This document shows positions 17,455 through 26,214 of a stretch of 64,000 nt of DNA, piece after piece. How positions within the stretch are numbered: position 1 is the stretch's first letter; each line of letters starts with the position of its first letter. The DNA is from Microbacterium sp. Se63.02b (lineage in GTDB: Bacteria > Actinomycetota > Actinomycetes > Actinomycetales > Microbacteriaceae). The stretch covers positions 3,286,001 through 3,350,000 of the forward strand of contig NZ_CP050453.1 in NCBI RefSeq assembly GCF_014171575.1, in the 5' to 3' direction. Under the pieces are notes generated by a model, which saw only the letters and a list, made by a program, of their open reading frames with translations, was not told where the DNA came from and did no database searches. Position numbers and translations under genes: made by a program.

Positions 17455-18510
17455 ATGAGCATCGACGCGCACACCGCAGAGTCCGCACGCCCGAAGAAGG
17501 CGCGGAAACCCTGGCACCGGACGAAGGTCGCCCTGGGGATCATCGTCGCCGTCGCCGCGGTGATCGCGATCATCGGATCCATCACGCCGTGGCCGTCGGC
17601 GATGATCATCCGCGCGGTGTTCACCAAGGGCGGCGATGAGACCGCCGCCGAGATGGACAGGCACGTGCCCGACACGAAGCTCGACGTGCAGAAGGACATC
17701 TCGTACGGCGATGACGGCACGGACACCACGATGGATGTCTTCCGCCCCGCATCCGCCACGGGAGCACTGCCGACCGTGGTCTGGATCCACGGCGGGGCCT
17801 GGATCTCCGGCGCGAAGGAGAACGTCGACCCGTACATGCGCATCCTCGCCGCCGAGGGGTACACGACGATCGCGGTGAACTACACGATCGGACCCGAGGG
17901 CGTCTATCCACTCGCCGTGCATCAGCTCGACGCGGCACTCGCGTACATCGACGAGCACGCCGACGAGCTCGGGGTCGACCCGCAGCAGATCGTCCTCGCC
18001 GGCGACTCGGCCGGCGGACAGCTCGCGAGCCAGATGGCCACTCTCATCACGAATCCCGCCTACGCCGAGATCATGGACATCACGCCGTCGCTGAAGCCGG
18101 AGCAGGTGGTGGCGACCGTGCTCAACTGCGGGGTGTACGACCTGGCAGCCCTCGCGCAGCTCGACGGCATCGCCGGATGGGGATTCAAGTCGGCGATGTG
18201 GGCGTACTCCGGCACGAAGACCTGGGCGGAGGACTCGACCGGCGCCACGATGTCGACCATCGACTGGGTCACCGCAGACTTCCCGACCACCTACATCTCC
18301 GGCGGCAACGGGGACGGACTCACCTGGCTGCAGTCGATTCCGATGGCGAAGCGCCTGGATGAGCTCGGCGTCGACGTCACGACCCAGTTCTGGCCTGCCC
18401 CGCACGAGCCGCAGCTGCCACACGAGTACCAGTTCCACCTGGACCTGCCGGATGCGCGGACGGCTCTGCAGAAGACCGTCGAGTTCCTGGACGCACAGAC
18501 CACCCGCTGA
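17455..18510 (+). CDS. Membrane-anchored alpha/beta-hydrolase (esterase/lipase)
   Basis: Esterase of 351 residues. A single membrane anchor lies at about 26-46 (VALGIIVAVAAVIAIIGSI), and the catalytic domain follows outside: oxyanion motif WIHGGAWISG, nucleophile elbow LAGDSAGGQLAS and a C-terminal catalytic His near PHEPQLPHEYQFHL. This is the BD-FAE/carboxylesterase pattern with HGG and GDSAGG. RBS GGAGGGG before ATG 17455. Upstream of and co-directional with kynA, but kynA has its own promoter. Confidence 0.88.
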   Translation: MSIDAHTAESARPKKARKPWHRTKVALGIIVAVAAVIAIIGSITPWPSAMIIRAVFTKGGDETAAEMDRHVPDTKLDVQKDISYGDDGTDTTMDVFRPASATGALPTVVWIHGGAWISGAKENVDPYMRILAAEGYTTIAVNYTIGPEGVYPLAVHQLDAALAYIDEHADELGVDPQQIVLAGDSAGGQLASQMATLITNPAYAEIMDITPSLKPEQVVATVLNCGVYDLAALAQLDGIAGWGFKSAMWAYSGTKTWAEDSTGATMSTIDWVTADFPTTYISGGNGDGLTWLQSIPMAKRLDELGVDVTTQFWPAPHEPQLPHEYQFHLDLPDARTALQKTVEFLDAQTTR

Positions 18511-18528
18511 GTCTCAAACATTTCACGC

Positions 18529-18558
18529 CTGTGACGATCGCCACAGAAGTGATATATT
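18529..18558 (+). promoter_or_regulatory. kynA promoter and quasi-palindromic operator, leaderless start
   Basis: A TATATT -10 box (18553-18558) lies six bases before the kynA ATG, so the transcript should start at or next to the start codon. Seventeen bases upstream of it is TGTGAC (18530-18535) as -35. CTGTGACGATCGCCACAG (18529-18546), an 18-base quasi-palindrome with CTGTG/CACAG arms, covers the -35 and is a candidate site for the PaaX-like regulator at the end of the operon. Confidence 0.6.
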
Positions 18559-18564
18559 CAGCGC

Positions 18565-19416
18565 ATGCACACCGAGAATGAGCGCGCCCTCGAGTCCGGG
18601 ATCGTCACCGATCTGTCAGGGCGGATGACCTACGGGGCGTACCTCGCGCTGGACCAGCTGCTCACGGCGCAGCACCCGGTGAGCGAACCGCAGCACCACG
18701 ACGAGATGCTGTTCATCATCCAGCACCAGACCACCGAGCTGTGGCTCAAGCAGCTCCTGCACGAGCTCTCCTCCGCGCGCGAACTGCTGGCTCGCGACGA
18801 CCTGCGTGAGGCCCTCAAGCGCATCGCCAGGATCAAGCGCATCCAAGACGTGATGACGCAGCAGTGGTCGGTGCTCGCGACCCTGACCCCCACCGAATAC
18901 GCCCAGTTCCGCGGGGCTCTCGGCAACTCCTCTGGCTTCCAGTCCGTGCAGTACCGGGCGGTGGAGTTCGCCCTCGGAAACAAGAACGAGAAGATGCTGA
19001 GCGTCTTCCGCGACCACCCGGCCAACCTCGCCCTGCTCACCGTGGAGTGGGAGAAGCCGACCCTGTACGACGAATTCCTGCGCTTCGCCGCCCGCCGGGG
19101 GCTCCCGATCCCGACGGAGATCCTCGAGCGTGACGTGCGGGAGCCCTACCGGGAGACACCGGAGCTCGTGCCGGCGATCCGCGAGATCTACCAGGACCCG
19201 AGCCGCTATTGGGACCTGTACGAGGCGTGCGAGGACCTCGTCGATCTGGAGGACAACTTCCAGTTCTGGCGGTTCCGGCACCTGAAGACCGTCGCCAGGA
19301 CGATCGGCATGAAGGTCGGCACCGGCGGCTCCAGCGGCGTCGGCTTCCTGCAGCGCGCACTCGATCTGACGTTCTTCCCCGAGCTCTACACGGTGCGCAC
19401 CGAGATCGGCAGTTGA
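18565..19416 (+). CDS. kynA: Tryptophan 2,3-dioxygenase
   Basis: Haem dioxygenase of 283 residues that opens the indole ring of L-tryptophan to N-formylkynurenine, first step of the kynurenine pathway. Family hallmarks: MTYGAYLALDQLL, HDEMLFIIQHQTTELWLKQL (split here as HDEMLFIIQHQ and TTELWLKQL; distal pocket His and Arg/Phe region), GNSSGFQSVQYRAVEF, and near the end RHLKTVARTIGMKVGTGGSSG, shown by FRHLKTVARTIG with the proximal haem His. Length is standard. Its stop overlaps the next start (TGATG), so the operon is tightly coupled. Confidence 0.97.
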   Translation: MHTENERALESGIVTDLSGRMTYGAYLALDQLLTAQHPVSEPQHHDEMLFIIQHQTTELWLKQLLHELSSARELLARDDLREALKRIARIKRIQDVMTQQWSVLATLTPTEYAQFRGALGNSSGFQSVQYRAVEFALGNKNEKMLSVFRDHPANLALLTVEWEKPTLYDEFLRFAARRGLPIPTEILERDVREPYRETPELVPAIREIYQDPSRYWDLYEACEDLVDLEDNFQFWRFRHLKTVARTIGMKVGTGGSSGVGFLQRALDLTFFPELYTVRTEIGS

Positions 19417-20376
19417 TGCGTTCCGTGACGTTCTTCGACGGTTCCGGCTGGCGCGCGGGCGTCGTCGAGGCCGTCGACGGGCGCGCGCGGCTGCGTGACG
19501 ATGTTCCGTCGACCGGGCTCACGCCCCTCGACGGCGTGATCGTCGGGGGCTTCACCGACCACCATGTGCACCTCCAGCTCGTCGACCATGCCCAGCTCGC
19601 CGGGTCGCGCCTGGGCCGCGTGGTCGACCTCGGCGGCACCCCCGACGTGCTGCGCACGCTCGCCGCGCACAGGGGATCGGTCGCGATCGGCTTCGCCGGG
19701 GCGTTCCTCACCGCGCCCGGCGGCTACCCCTCCGATCGCTCGTGGGCTCCGAAAGGCTCGGTCCGCGAGATCGCCGACGCCGACGCCGCGGCAGAGGCCG
19801 TCGCCGAGATGGCCGATGCCGGGGCCTCGCACATCAAGGTCGCCCGCAACAGCGTCGCCGGCCCGGTGCTCTCGGACGACCTGTTCCGCACGATCGTCCG
19901 GCTCGCGGCACATCGCGGCCTGCCCGTCGTCGCCCACGCGGAGGGACCGTGCGAGGCGCCGCAGGTGGCCCGGCTCGGAGCAGCCCTCCTCGCACATGCG
20001 CCCTTCACGGAGCGCCTCGATGACGAGGAGATCGCACGCCAGGCGGCCTCGGTCTCCTGGATCTCGACGCTCGCCATCCACGACGGCCCCGAACGGGGAT
20101 CGCGGTCGACAACGTGCGACGATTCCACGCGGCAGGAGGCGCCGTGCGCTACGGCACCGACATGGGCAACGGGCCGATGCCCGTCGACCTGAACCCGCGC
20201 GAGGTCGCCGCCCTCCGCGAGGCCGGCCTCGACACCACTGCTCTACTGCGCGCGCTCGCCCCGTCGATCCGCTCGACCCCGGCTCCGTCCTGCTGCTGCT
20301 CCCCACGCGACCCCGGCGTGCGCAGACCCCCTCGACGCCCGCCCCTCACCCCCGCAGACCTGAAGGTGTGACATGA
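19416..20376 (+). CDS. Amidohydrolase-superfamily enzyme in the kyn operon (two frameshifts)
   Basis: Metal-dependent amidohydrolase of about 319 residues. The HxH metal motif is in GGFTDHHVHLQL; Lys is in ASHIKVARNSV, His in PVVAHAEG and Asp in YGTDMGNGPMPVDL. It lies between kynA and kynU, where N-formylkynurenine must be deformylated, so it probably replaces the usual KynB formamidase; that is inference from position. The frame breaks at G4 20095-20098 and at C4 20259-20262; one added base at each gives ERGIAVDNVRRF and APVDPLDPGSVLLLLP. The stop overlaps the kynU ATG. Confidence 0.82.
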
Positions 20377-21610
20377 CCGATCCCCGCGACATCTCCCTGC
20401 TCGACACGGCCCGTTCCCTCGATGCGGCCGATCCGCTGCACGCGCACCTCGACGCGTTCGCCGAGGCGCCAGGCGTCACCGCCTACCTCGACGGCAACTC
20501 GCTCGGCCGCCCGCTGCGCGACATCCCGGAGAAGCTCGCCGCCTTCGTGCGGGACGACTGGGGGACCCGCCTGATCCGCTCCTGGGACGAGCAGTGGATG
20601 GCGCTGCCGATGGAGCTCGGGGACCGCATCGGCCGCGTCGCTCTCGGTGCTGCCGCAGGCCAGACCGTCGTCGCCGACTCCACCAGCGTGCTGATCTACA
20701 AGCTCATGCGCGCCGCCGCGGCCGCCGACCCCGCCCGCACCGAGCTCGTGATCGAGGCGGGGAACTTCCCCACCGATCGGTTCCTCGCCGAGGGCGTGGC
20801 CGCCGAGACGGGCATGACCCTGCGCTGGCTCGAGCCCGACCCCGTGTCGGGAGTGACGGTCGACGATGTCGCAGCGGTCGTGACGGAGCGGACGGCTCTC
20901 GTGTCGCTGAGCCACGTGGACTACCGCTCCGGCGCTCTGGCCGACATGCCCTCCATCACCGCAGCCGTGCACGCATCTGGCGCCCTCATGATGTGGGACC
21001 TCTGCCACTCGGTCGGCGTCGTGCCGATGCAGCTCGACGAGTGGGGCGTCGACCTGGCCGTCGGCTGCACGTACAAGTACCTGAACGGCGGACCGGGCTC
21101 CCCCGCGTTCGCCTACCTCCGACGCGGGCTCCAGGGTGTGCTGCGTCAGCCGATCCAGGGCTGGTGGAGCGCCGCGGACATCTTCGCGATGGGTCCCGAA
21201 TACGTGCCGTCCGGCGACATCCGCCAACTGCTCAGCGGCACCCCGCCGGTGACGTCGATGCTGGCGATGCAGGGCATGCTCGACCTCATCGAGGAGTCCT
21301 CGATCGAGGGCGTGCGGGCGAAGTCGCAGTCGCTCACCGACCTCGCCGTGCGGGCGTACGACGAACTCCTCGCGCCGCTCGGCGTGCGCCTGCTCAGCCC
21401 GCGCGATGCCGCCCTGCGCGGCGGCCATGTGACCATCGGTCACCCCGATTTCCGCGACGTGACCCGACGACTCTGGACGGACGGGATCATCCCGGACTTC
21501 CGGTACCCCGACGGCATCCGCCTCGGCCTCTCCCCCTTGAGCACGTCGCACCTGGAGACCGTCACGGGGTCATCGCGGTTCGGGACGCCCTGGAGTCCGG
21601 TGACTTCTGA
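20373..21610 (+). CDS. kynU: Kynureninase (frameshifted near the end)
   Basis: PLP-dependent hydrolase of about 413 residues that splits kynurenine to anthranilate and alanine. Seen: YLDGNSLGRPL, DSTSVLIYKLMRAA, LSHVDYRSGALADM, MMWDLCHSVGVVPM and the cofactor Lys in CTYKYLNGGPGSPAF (about residue 235). A frame change at a G4 run (21566-21569) would otherwise fuse it to the next gene; with one more G the end reads TVTGVIAVRDALESGDF and stops at 21610. Third gene of the kyn operon; anthranilate may feed tryptophan synthesis or further breakdown. Confidence 0.95.
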
Positions 21611-22438
21611 GCGTGCAGCCGCGACCGTGCTGGACGACATCGATGCACGGCCCGGCAGCACCGCGTCGCTGCTGCGCACCCTGGTCGGCCTCTTCCTCCG
21701 GCCGCTCGGCGGATGGATCTCCGCGGCCGATCTGGTCGCGCTCGCGGGCGACCTCGGCATCGAATCGGCTGCGGCACGCACCGGCATCGCCCGACTGAAG
21801 CAGAAGGGCCTGCTGATCGCCGAACGCTCGGGGCCGATCGGCTATCGGCTCAATCCGGCCGCCATCAGCATGCTGGAGCGGGGCGACAGACGCATCTTCC
21901 GGATGCGTGAGATGACGGACGCCGACACCTGGTGCCTGGTCTCCTTCTCGATCCCCGAGAGCGCCAGGAGCATCCGCCACCAGCTGCGTCGACGCCTGCA
22001 CTGGATCGGCGCAGGGGTCGTGTCACCCGCGCTGTGGATCTGTCCCGGTCACCTGCAGGCGGAGGCTCTGCAGATCCTGGAGGAGCTGGACGCGCGTCGA
22101 TGGGCGACGCTGTTCCAGGCATCCGCCCCGTCGTCGCTGGCTCCCTCGTCGAGGCCGCGGCGCAGTGGTGGGACCTGGCTGCGCTGCGCGCCGAGCACCT
22201 CGCGTTCCAGGAGTCTCTGACGACGCTCCCCGACGATCCGTTCGCCGCGTACGTGCAGCTCATCGATCGCTGGAGGGTGCTGCCCTACACCGACCCGGGG
22301 CTTCCTCCCTCGATGCTGCCGGCCGACTGGCCCGGCCGACGCAGCTTCGACGAGTTCGCCCGCCTGTCCGCGCACCTGGCGGGTGCGGCCGAGGAACACG
22401 TGCGCGCCCGCGTCGGCGGACGCGCACACGTCGCCTAG
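21600..22438 (+). CDS. PaaX-like transcriptional regulator (frameshifted)
   Basis: Regulator of about 279 residues in the PaaX family. The N-terminal winged helix (LVGLFLRPLGGWISAADLVALAG and ESAAARTGIARLKQKGLL) is followed by RRIFRMREMTDADTWCLVSFSIPE, visible as ADTWCLVSFSIPE, a central domain hallmark, and a C-terminal domain. Start GTG 21600 overlaps kynU by eleven bases; GTG 21630 is another option. The frame breaks at C4 22126-22129; one added base gives ASAPVVAGSLVEAAAQWW. Likely the kyn operon's own repressor. Confidence 0.85.
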
Positions 22439-22929
22439 ATGGCGCGACCGGCGACCTCCGCGAGGAAACCGGCGACGTGCTCCTGCAGTCGCAGGATGCG
22501 CAGGTCGCGGGCGAACTCGCGGTCGAAGCCCTGATACGCCAAGGGCGGCAGGATCCGCACGTTGCGGTTGCAGCCGAACTCGGCGCAGGTGAGGACGCCG
22601 ACGGAGTCGCCCTTGCGGCCCGCCGCGCCGGCCTTGCGCGCCACGAACAGCTGGACGTCGTTGCGGAGCGTGACGTCTTCGCACCACGAGCACTGCGCGC
22701 GGGCGATCACCCGCTGCTCCGCCCGCTGCAGGAACACGCCGACCGGAGCGTCGTCGATCCACGTGACGACATAGGCCCGCCGGGGCATCTTCGGGTCGAC
22801 CCAGCCCAGGAAGTCGAGCCGATCGAAATCGATGTCGGCGAACCCGGCGGGCAGGGTCAGGTCGGAGACCTCCTTGCGGGAGGCGTTGAGGAAGGACGCG
22901 CGGATATCGCGCTCGTCGATGGGACGCAT
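22435..22929 (-). CDS. FBP-domain (FusB-like, EF-G-binding) zinc protein
   Basis: Protein of 164 residues with an FBP domain (PF16571), the zinc-finger fold shared by FusB/FusC proteins that bind elongation factor G and can release it from fusidic acid. The four-Cys treble clef is AQCSWCED and LTCAEFGCNRN, and a typical FADIDFDRLDFLGW precedes it. Cytoplasmic. It may act in ribosome rescue or antibiotic tolerance, but in actinobacteria this is unproven. Convergent with the PaaX-like gene, stops overlapping. Confidence 0.85.
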   Translation of the reverse strand: MRPIDERDIRASFLNASRKEVSDLTLPAGFADIDFDRLDFLGWVDPKMPRRAYVVTWIDDAPVGVFLQRAEQRVIARAQCSWCEDVTLRNDVQLFVARKAGAAGRKGDSVGVLTCAEFGCNRNVRILPPLAYQGFDREFARDLRILRLQEHVAGFLAEVAGRAI

Positions 22930-23223
22930 GAGAGAGGTGCTTTCGGGGTGAAGCCCACGGAGGGCGAATCGATGGCGGAAGGATCCCGACGCGACGCCGG
23001 GTACGACTCGACACCGGCGACGGGGGTCCGCCTCCGGTGAGTCCTCAGCCTCTGTCTGCGGCGCGGGAAGCGCCTGCAGCTCCGCTCTGCGCCCCGAGGG
23101 CGCTCATCGACGACAGCACCCGGCGAGCCTACACCCGTTTGTTTCACTCCGTGTCGCCCGGCCTGGGCAGCGGCAGACAGGCGACTTAGTCTTTCCGGAA
23201 CGTCGAACAAGAAGGAGACCGCC

Positions 23224-23570
23224 GTGTCCACGCCGCTGAACCGCCCCTCGCCCCTCCCGGTGCGTGAGCGTGCGGCGTGCATGTGCAGCCACGGCGACCG
23301 GTGCTCCTCTTTCGCGCCCGGTCACGCGCTGCACCTGATCCAGGCGCGGATCGCCTCGGCGACGCCCGCCGAGTGGGTCGACGCTCTCGTCGAGTCGGCG
23401 GACGCTCACACCGGCGACCTCGTCGTGCGCACGCTCGACGGAGACGTCCACGCACTGTGGAACGCCTCCGGCGCCGCACTCGAAGCGGCGCCGGGCACCC
23501 CGTCGCACTGCACGGGCGCTACGGGGTCCTCGCGGTCGGACGCACCCAGTTCAACGTCGCCGCCCTCTGA
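23224..23570 (+). CDS. Small conserved-looking hypothetical protein (frameshifted)
   Basis: About 115 residues after repair. It begins MSTPLNRPSPLPVRERAACMCSHGDRCSSF (split: MSTPLNRPSPLPV, CMCSHGDRCSSF), so three Cys and a His lie near residues 19-27, and ends GRYGVLAVGRTQFNVAAL. The frame changes at a C4 run (23498-23501); one added base gives GTPVALHGRYGV. An AAGGAGA ribosome site precedes the GTG. Family not recognised. Confidence 0.6.
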
Positions 23571-23600
23571 CGGCCCCGCGCGGCGAACAGGTCTCGCCGC

Positions 23601-24002
23601 TCAGGCACCCGCCATCATCATGTTCTTCATCGCCATGCAGGCGTCCATGCACGCCTGGCACGCCTGAGCGCACATCCGGCAGACCTCGCTCATGTCGGCG
23701 TGCTCCATGCACTCGTCCATGCAGGTCTGGCACATCGCGATGCAGGCGTCCAGCATCGCCATCATCGACGCCGGGGTCATGCCCTGCATCCGCATCATCG
23801 AGCGCATCATCGTGTTGCACATGTCGGCGCAGTTCATGCACGCGGGGGAACAGTCCATCATCTGCGTCGAGCACACCGTACAGGCCTGCTCGCACGCGGC
23901 ACACGCATCCATGCACGCCTGCATGACCGACATGTCCATCATCTGCATGTCGGGCATCGACTCCATGTTCTTCGACATGGCGCCCATCATCATCGAGTCC
24001 AT
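23601..24002 (-). CDS. Cys/Met-rich four-helix copper-storage-like protein
   Basis: Protein of 133 residues from ATG 24002 with about fifteen Cys and more than thirty Met. The Cys are placed at helix spacing: MQACMDACAACEQACTVC, then DCSPACMNCADMC, then DACIAMCQTCMDEC, then VCRMCAQACQACMDAC. That spacing is the pattern of Csp copper-storage proteins (DUF326), where Cys side chains line the core of a four-helix bundle and hold many Cu(I) ions. No signal peptide is visible, so it is probably cytosolic (Csp3-like). The very high Met content, including MDSMMMGAMSK and MKNMMMAGA at the ends, is unusual. Confidence 0.8.
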   Translation of the reverse strand: MDSMMMGAMSKNMESMPDMQMMDMSVMQACMDACAACEQACTVCSTQMMDCSPACMNCADMCNTMMRSMMRMQGMTPASMMAMLDACIAMCQTCMDECMEHADMSEVCRMCAQACQACMDACMAMKNMMMAGA

Positions 24003-24195
24003 CGCACACCGCTTCCGTGAGTAGAGACCGGCGGGCAGGACCACCCGCCTGGCGCCAGGCTAGTCGCTCGCGGGGACTCGCGTCGATGGGCGGGACGCTG
24101 ACATGGCCCGCGCCGATTGTCAATCCCGTGGCTGCTTCCGCGCCCGCATGCGAGGGTCGGGATCAGTCGAATCCGACCCATGAGAGGAGCAGGAC

Positions 24196-24405
24196 ATGAG
24201 TGCTGCAGACGACATCAAGAACGCCGCCGAGAAGGCCTCCGGAAAGGTCAAGGAGGGCGTCGGAAAGCTCACCGACAACGAGCGTCTCGAGGCCGAGGGC
24301 CAGGCCGACCAGGTGAAGGCTTCGGCCAAGCAGGCCGGTCAGAACGTGAAGGACGCCGCCGAGAAGACCGGCGACAGCGTGCGCGACGCGTTCGACAAGA
24401 AGTAG
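24196..24405 (+). CDS. CsbD-like stress protein
   Basis: Hydrophilic 69-residue protein of the CsbD family, often induced by general stress. It has the typical KASGKVKEGVGKLTDNERLEAEGQADQ core (visible as GKVKEGVGKLTDNE and LEAEGQADQVK) and then a repeat of charged Ala/Lys/Asp helices. RBS GAGAGGAGCAGGAC precedes the ATG. Function unknown. A perfect terminator follows. Confidence 0.9.
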   Translation: MSAADDIKNAAEKASGKVKEGVGKLTDNERLEAEGQADQVKASAKQAGQNVKDAAEKTGDSVRDAFDKK

Positions 24406-24426
24406 GCGCCCGGTCCCGGACGCCGA

Positions 24427-24464
24427 AAGAGGTGAGGCCCGCCGATGGGCGGGCCTCACCTCTT
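24427..24464 (+). terminator. Strong bidirectional terminator
   Basis: Perfect 17-base-pair stem (AAGAGGTGAGGCCCGCC at 24427-24443, complement at 24448-24464) with a GATG loop, placed 22 bases after the CsbD stop and 20 bases before the stop of the convergent small membrane gene; it can end both transcripts. Confidence 0.9.
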
Positions 24465-24483
24465 CAGGATCAGACCTTCAGTG

Positions 24484-24648
24484 TCAGACCTTGCGGCTGC
24501 CGCTGATCGCTCGGATCAACCAGGCGATCACGGCGATCGCGAGGAGGACGAGCCCGACCCACAGAAGGAACTGGAGCGACTGCACCAGTCCTCCGGTGAT
24601 CGCAAGGATCACAGCGACGACGATGACGATGATTAGGAGGATGTTCAT
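24484..24648 (-). CDS. Small two-helix membrane protein
   Basis: A 54-residue protein almost wholly hydrophobic: MNILLIIVIVVAVILAITGG, a short polar turn, then LQFLLWVGLVLLAIAVIAWL, and a basic tail RAISGSRKV. This resembles the small membrane proteins that sit with CsbD-type stress genes in actinobacteria. Start ATG 24648 is preceded by a GAAAGGGAAAGAC-type ribosome site. Function unknown. Confidence 0.75.
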   Translation of the reverse strand: MNILLIIVIVVAVILAITGGLVQSLQFLLWVGLVLLAIAVIAWLIRAISGSRKV

Positions 24649-24768
24649 CGGTCTTTCCCTTCTTTCGGGGCGCAAGCGCCCGACTGCGGTGACCCAACGG
24701 TATCCACGAATGGACATCTCGCAGAGGGGGTTGACTTCCACCCTCCGAGTGCGCGAAAGGACGAGCAC

Positions 24769-25035
24769 ATGCCTGGACGACGGAACAATTCGCTGAAGGA
24801 CCCCGAACTCTACGAAGAGCTGCGCGATGACGGCGCCTCGAAGGAGAAGGCCGCACGCATCTCGAACGCGGCCGCGAAGGAGGGCCGCAGCACGATCGGC
24901 CGCCGCGGAGGCGAGCACGGCGACTACGAGGACTGGACCGTTCCCGAGCTGCGCGAACGCGCGAAAGAGCTGGGGCTCACCGGCTACAGCGGCAAGCGGA
25001 AGTCCGAGTTGATCTCGGCCCTCAGGAATCACTGA
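24769..25035 (+). CDS. Rho-termination-factor N-domain/SAP-like small protein
   Basis: Basic 88-residue protein. The C-terminal part, WTVPELRERAKELGLTGYSGKRKSELISALRNH (visible as VPELRERAKELGLTGYSG), is a Rho N-terminal/SAP-like helix-extended-helix motif that binds nucleic acid. The first half, DPELYEELRDDGASKEKAARISNAAA, is a plasmid-stabilisation-style helix seen in many short actinobacterial proteins. Nine bases before the ligase gene, so probably co-transcribed. Confidence 0.8.
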   Translation: MPGRRNNSLKDPELYEELRDDGASKEKAARISNAAAKEGRSTIGRRGGEHGDYEDWTVPELRERAKELGLTGYSGKRKSELISALRNH

Positions 25036-25043
25036 GGCCCCGG

Positions 25044-26173
25044 ATGGCGCGTTTCGGCGTCGAGGAGGAGTTCCTCTTCCTCGATCAGCACTCTCTGGTG
25101 CCCGTGACTCTCGCTGCCGGCACTCGGGAGCGCATCACGCGGCTGCGGACCGGCGGCGAGGTGACGCAGGAGTATCTGACCTCCCAGATCGAGTGCCTCA
25201 CCGAGCCGGTGTCGACGGCCGCCGCCGCCGAGGAGCAACTGCGCCACCTCCGCGGACTCATCGGCTGGCACGCGCAGGAGCAGGAGGCGATCGCCGCGGG
25301 AACGGGCACGGCCTTCGCCACCACGCACACCTCGGCCGTCTCGCCGTCCGCTCACTACGACGAGGTCTCGGAGCAACTCGGGCACCTCACCCGCGACCAC
25401 GAGGTCAACGGACTCCACGTGCACGTCGAGGTGACCGATGACGAGGAACGCGTCCGCGCGCTGAACCGCGTGCGGGGATGGCTGCCGGTCCTGCTCGCCC
25501 TCACCGGGAACAGCCCGTTCGCGAGCGGCCGCGACTCCGGGTTCGCCAGCTGGCGCAGCATCCTGATCCGCAGACTCCCGACCTCGTGGTCTCCTCCACG
25601 GTTCCACGACTTCGACGACTACTCCACACATGTGCACAGGCTCATCGGCCTCCGCGCGATCACCGAGACCTCCTCGTTGGCCTGGGCCGTGCGGATCTCG
25701 GAGCGGTATCCGACCGTCGAGGTGAGGGTGTTCGACGCCCAGCTCACCGCAGAGGACTCCGTGCTCGCCGCGCTCCTCGCACGGGCGCTCGTGCTGACCA
25801 CGGACCAGCCGCAGACGGACGTCGGCGTCGACGGCATCGACGCCTCGCTGTGGACGGCGGCGCGCCACGGGATGAGCGCCCGGCTGCTCGACCCCGCCAC
25901 GGGCGAGATCGATGACGCCTGGGCTATCGCCGATCGGATGCGGGGGTGATCGCCCCCGCCCTGCACGAACTCGGAGACGACGACCGGGTCGGCGCCGCGC
26001 TCGACCTGCTGCGCGCTCGCGGAACCGGTGCAGAACGGCAACGCCGAGCCCTCGCCGACGAGGGGACCCGCGGACTCGCACGACTTCTTCGTGCGGGCAC
26101 TCCCGCACCGGACCCGACCCCTCGATCCGACCCGCTCCCGGAACCCCACCAGGAGCCGGTGCCGGCTCCCTGA
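25044..26173 (+). CDS. YbdK-type carboxylate-amine ligase, GCS2 family (frameshifted)
   Basis: Glutamate-cysteine-ligase-like enzyme of about 376 residues, the usual size for YbdK. It opens with FGVEEEFLFLD (metal/ATP site), and has EYLTSQIECLTEP, VNGLHVHVEV and RYPTVEVRVFDAQ. YbdK proteins have weak gamma-glutamylcysteine synthetase activity in vitro; the physiological product is unknown. The frame breaks at a G5 run (25942-25946) where RMRG meets a stop; one more G gives RMRGVIAPALHEL and adds the last 75 residues, ending in a Pro-rich tail. Confidence 0.9.
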
Positions 26174-26214
26174 ACCGCGGGCCGTGCGTCCGAGGCCGGG
26201 AGTAGTGTCGGCGT

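Noticed and set aside
20373..22220. A kynureninase-PaaX fusion protein
   Set aside because: The fusion exists only because of a missing G at 21566-21569. Adding it gives kynU its usual C-terminus and stop, and a separate regulator start.
23692..24024. Plus-strand 110-residue Met/His-rich reading frame
   Set aside because: It is the mirror of the Cys/Met-rich gene: CAT and GCA codons opposite ATG and TGC. No ribosome site or promoter supports it.
24877..25035. tRNA or other stable RNA in the small-gene region
   Set aside because: No cloverleaf, T-loop or CCA-like end could be found on either strand; coding signals explain the sequence.
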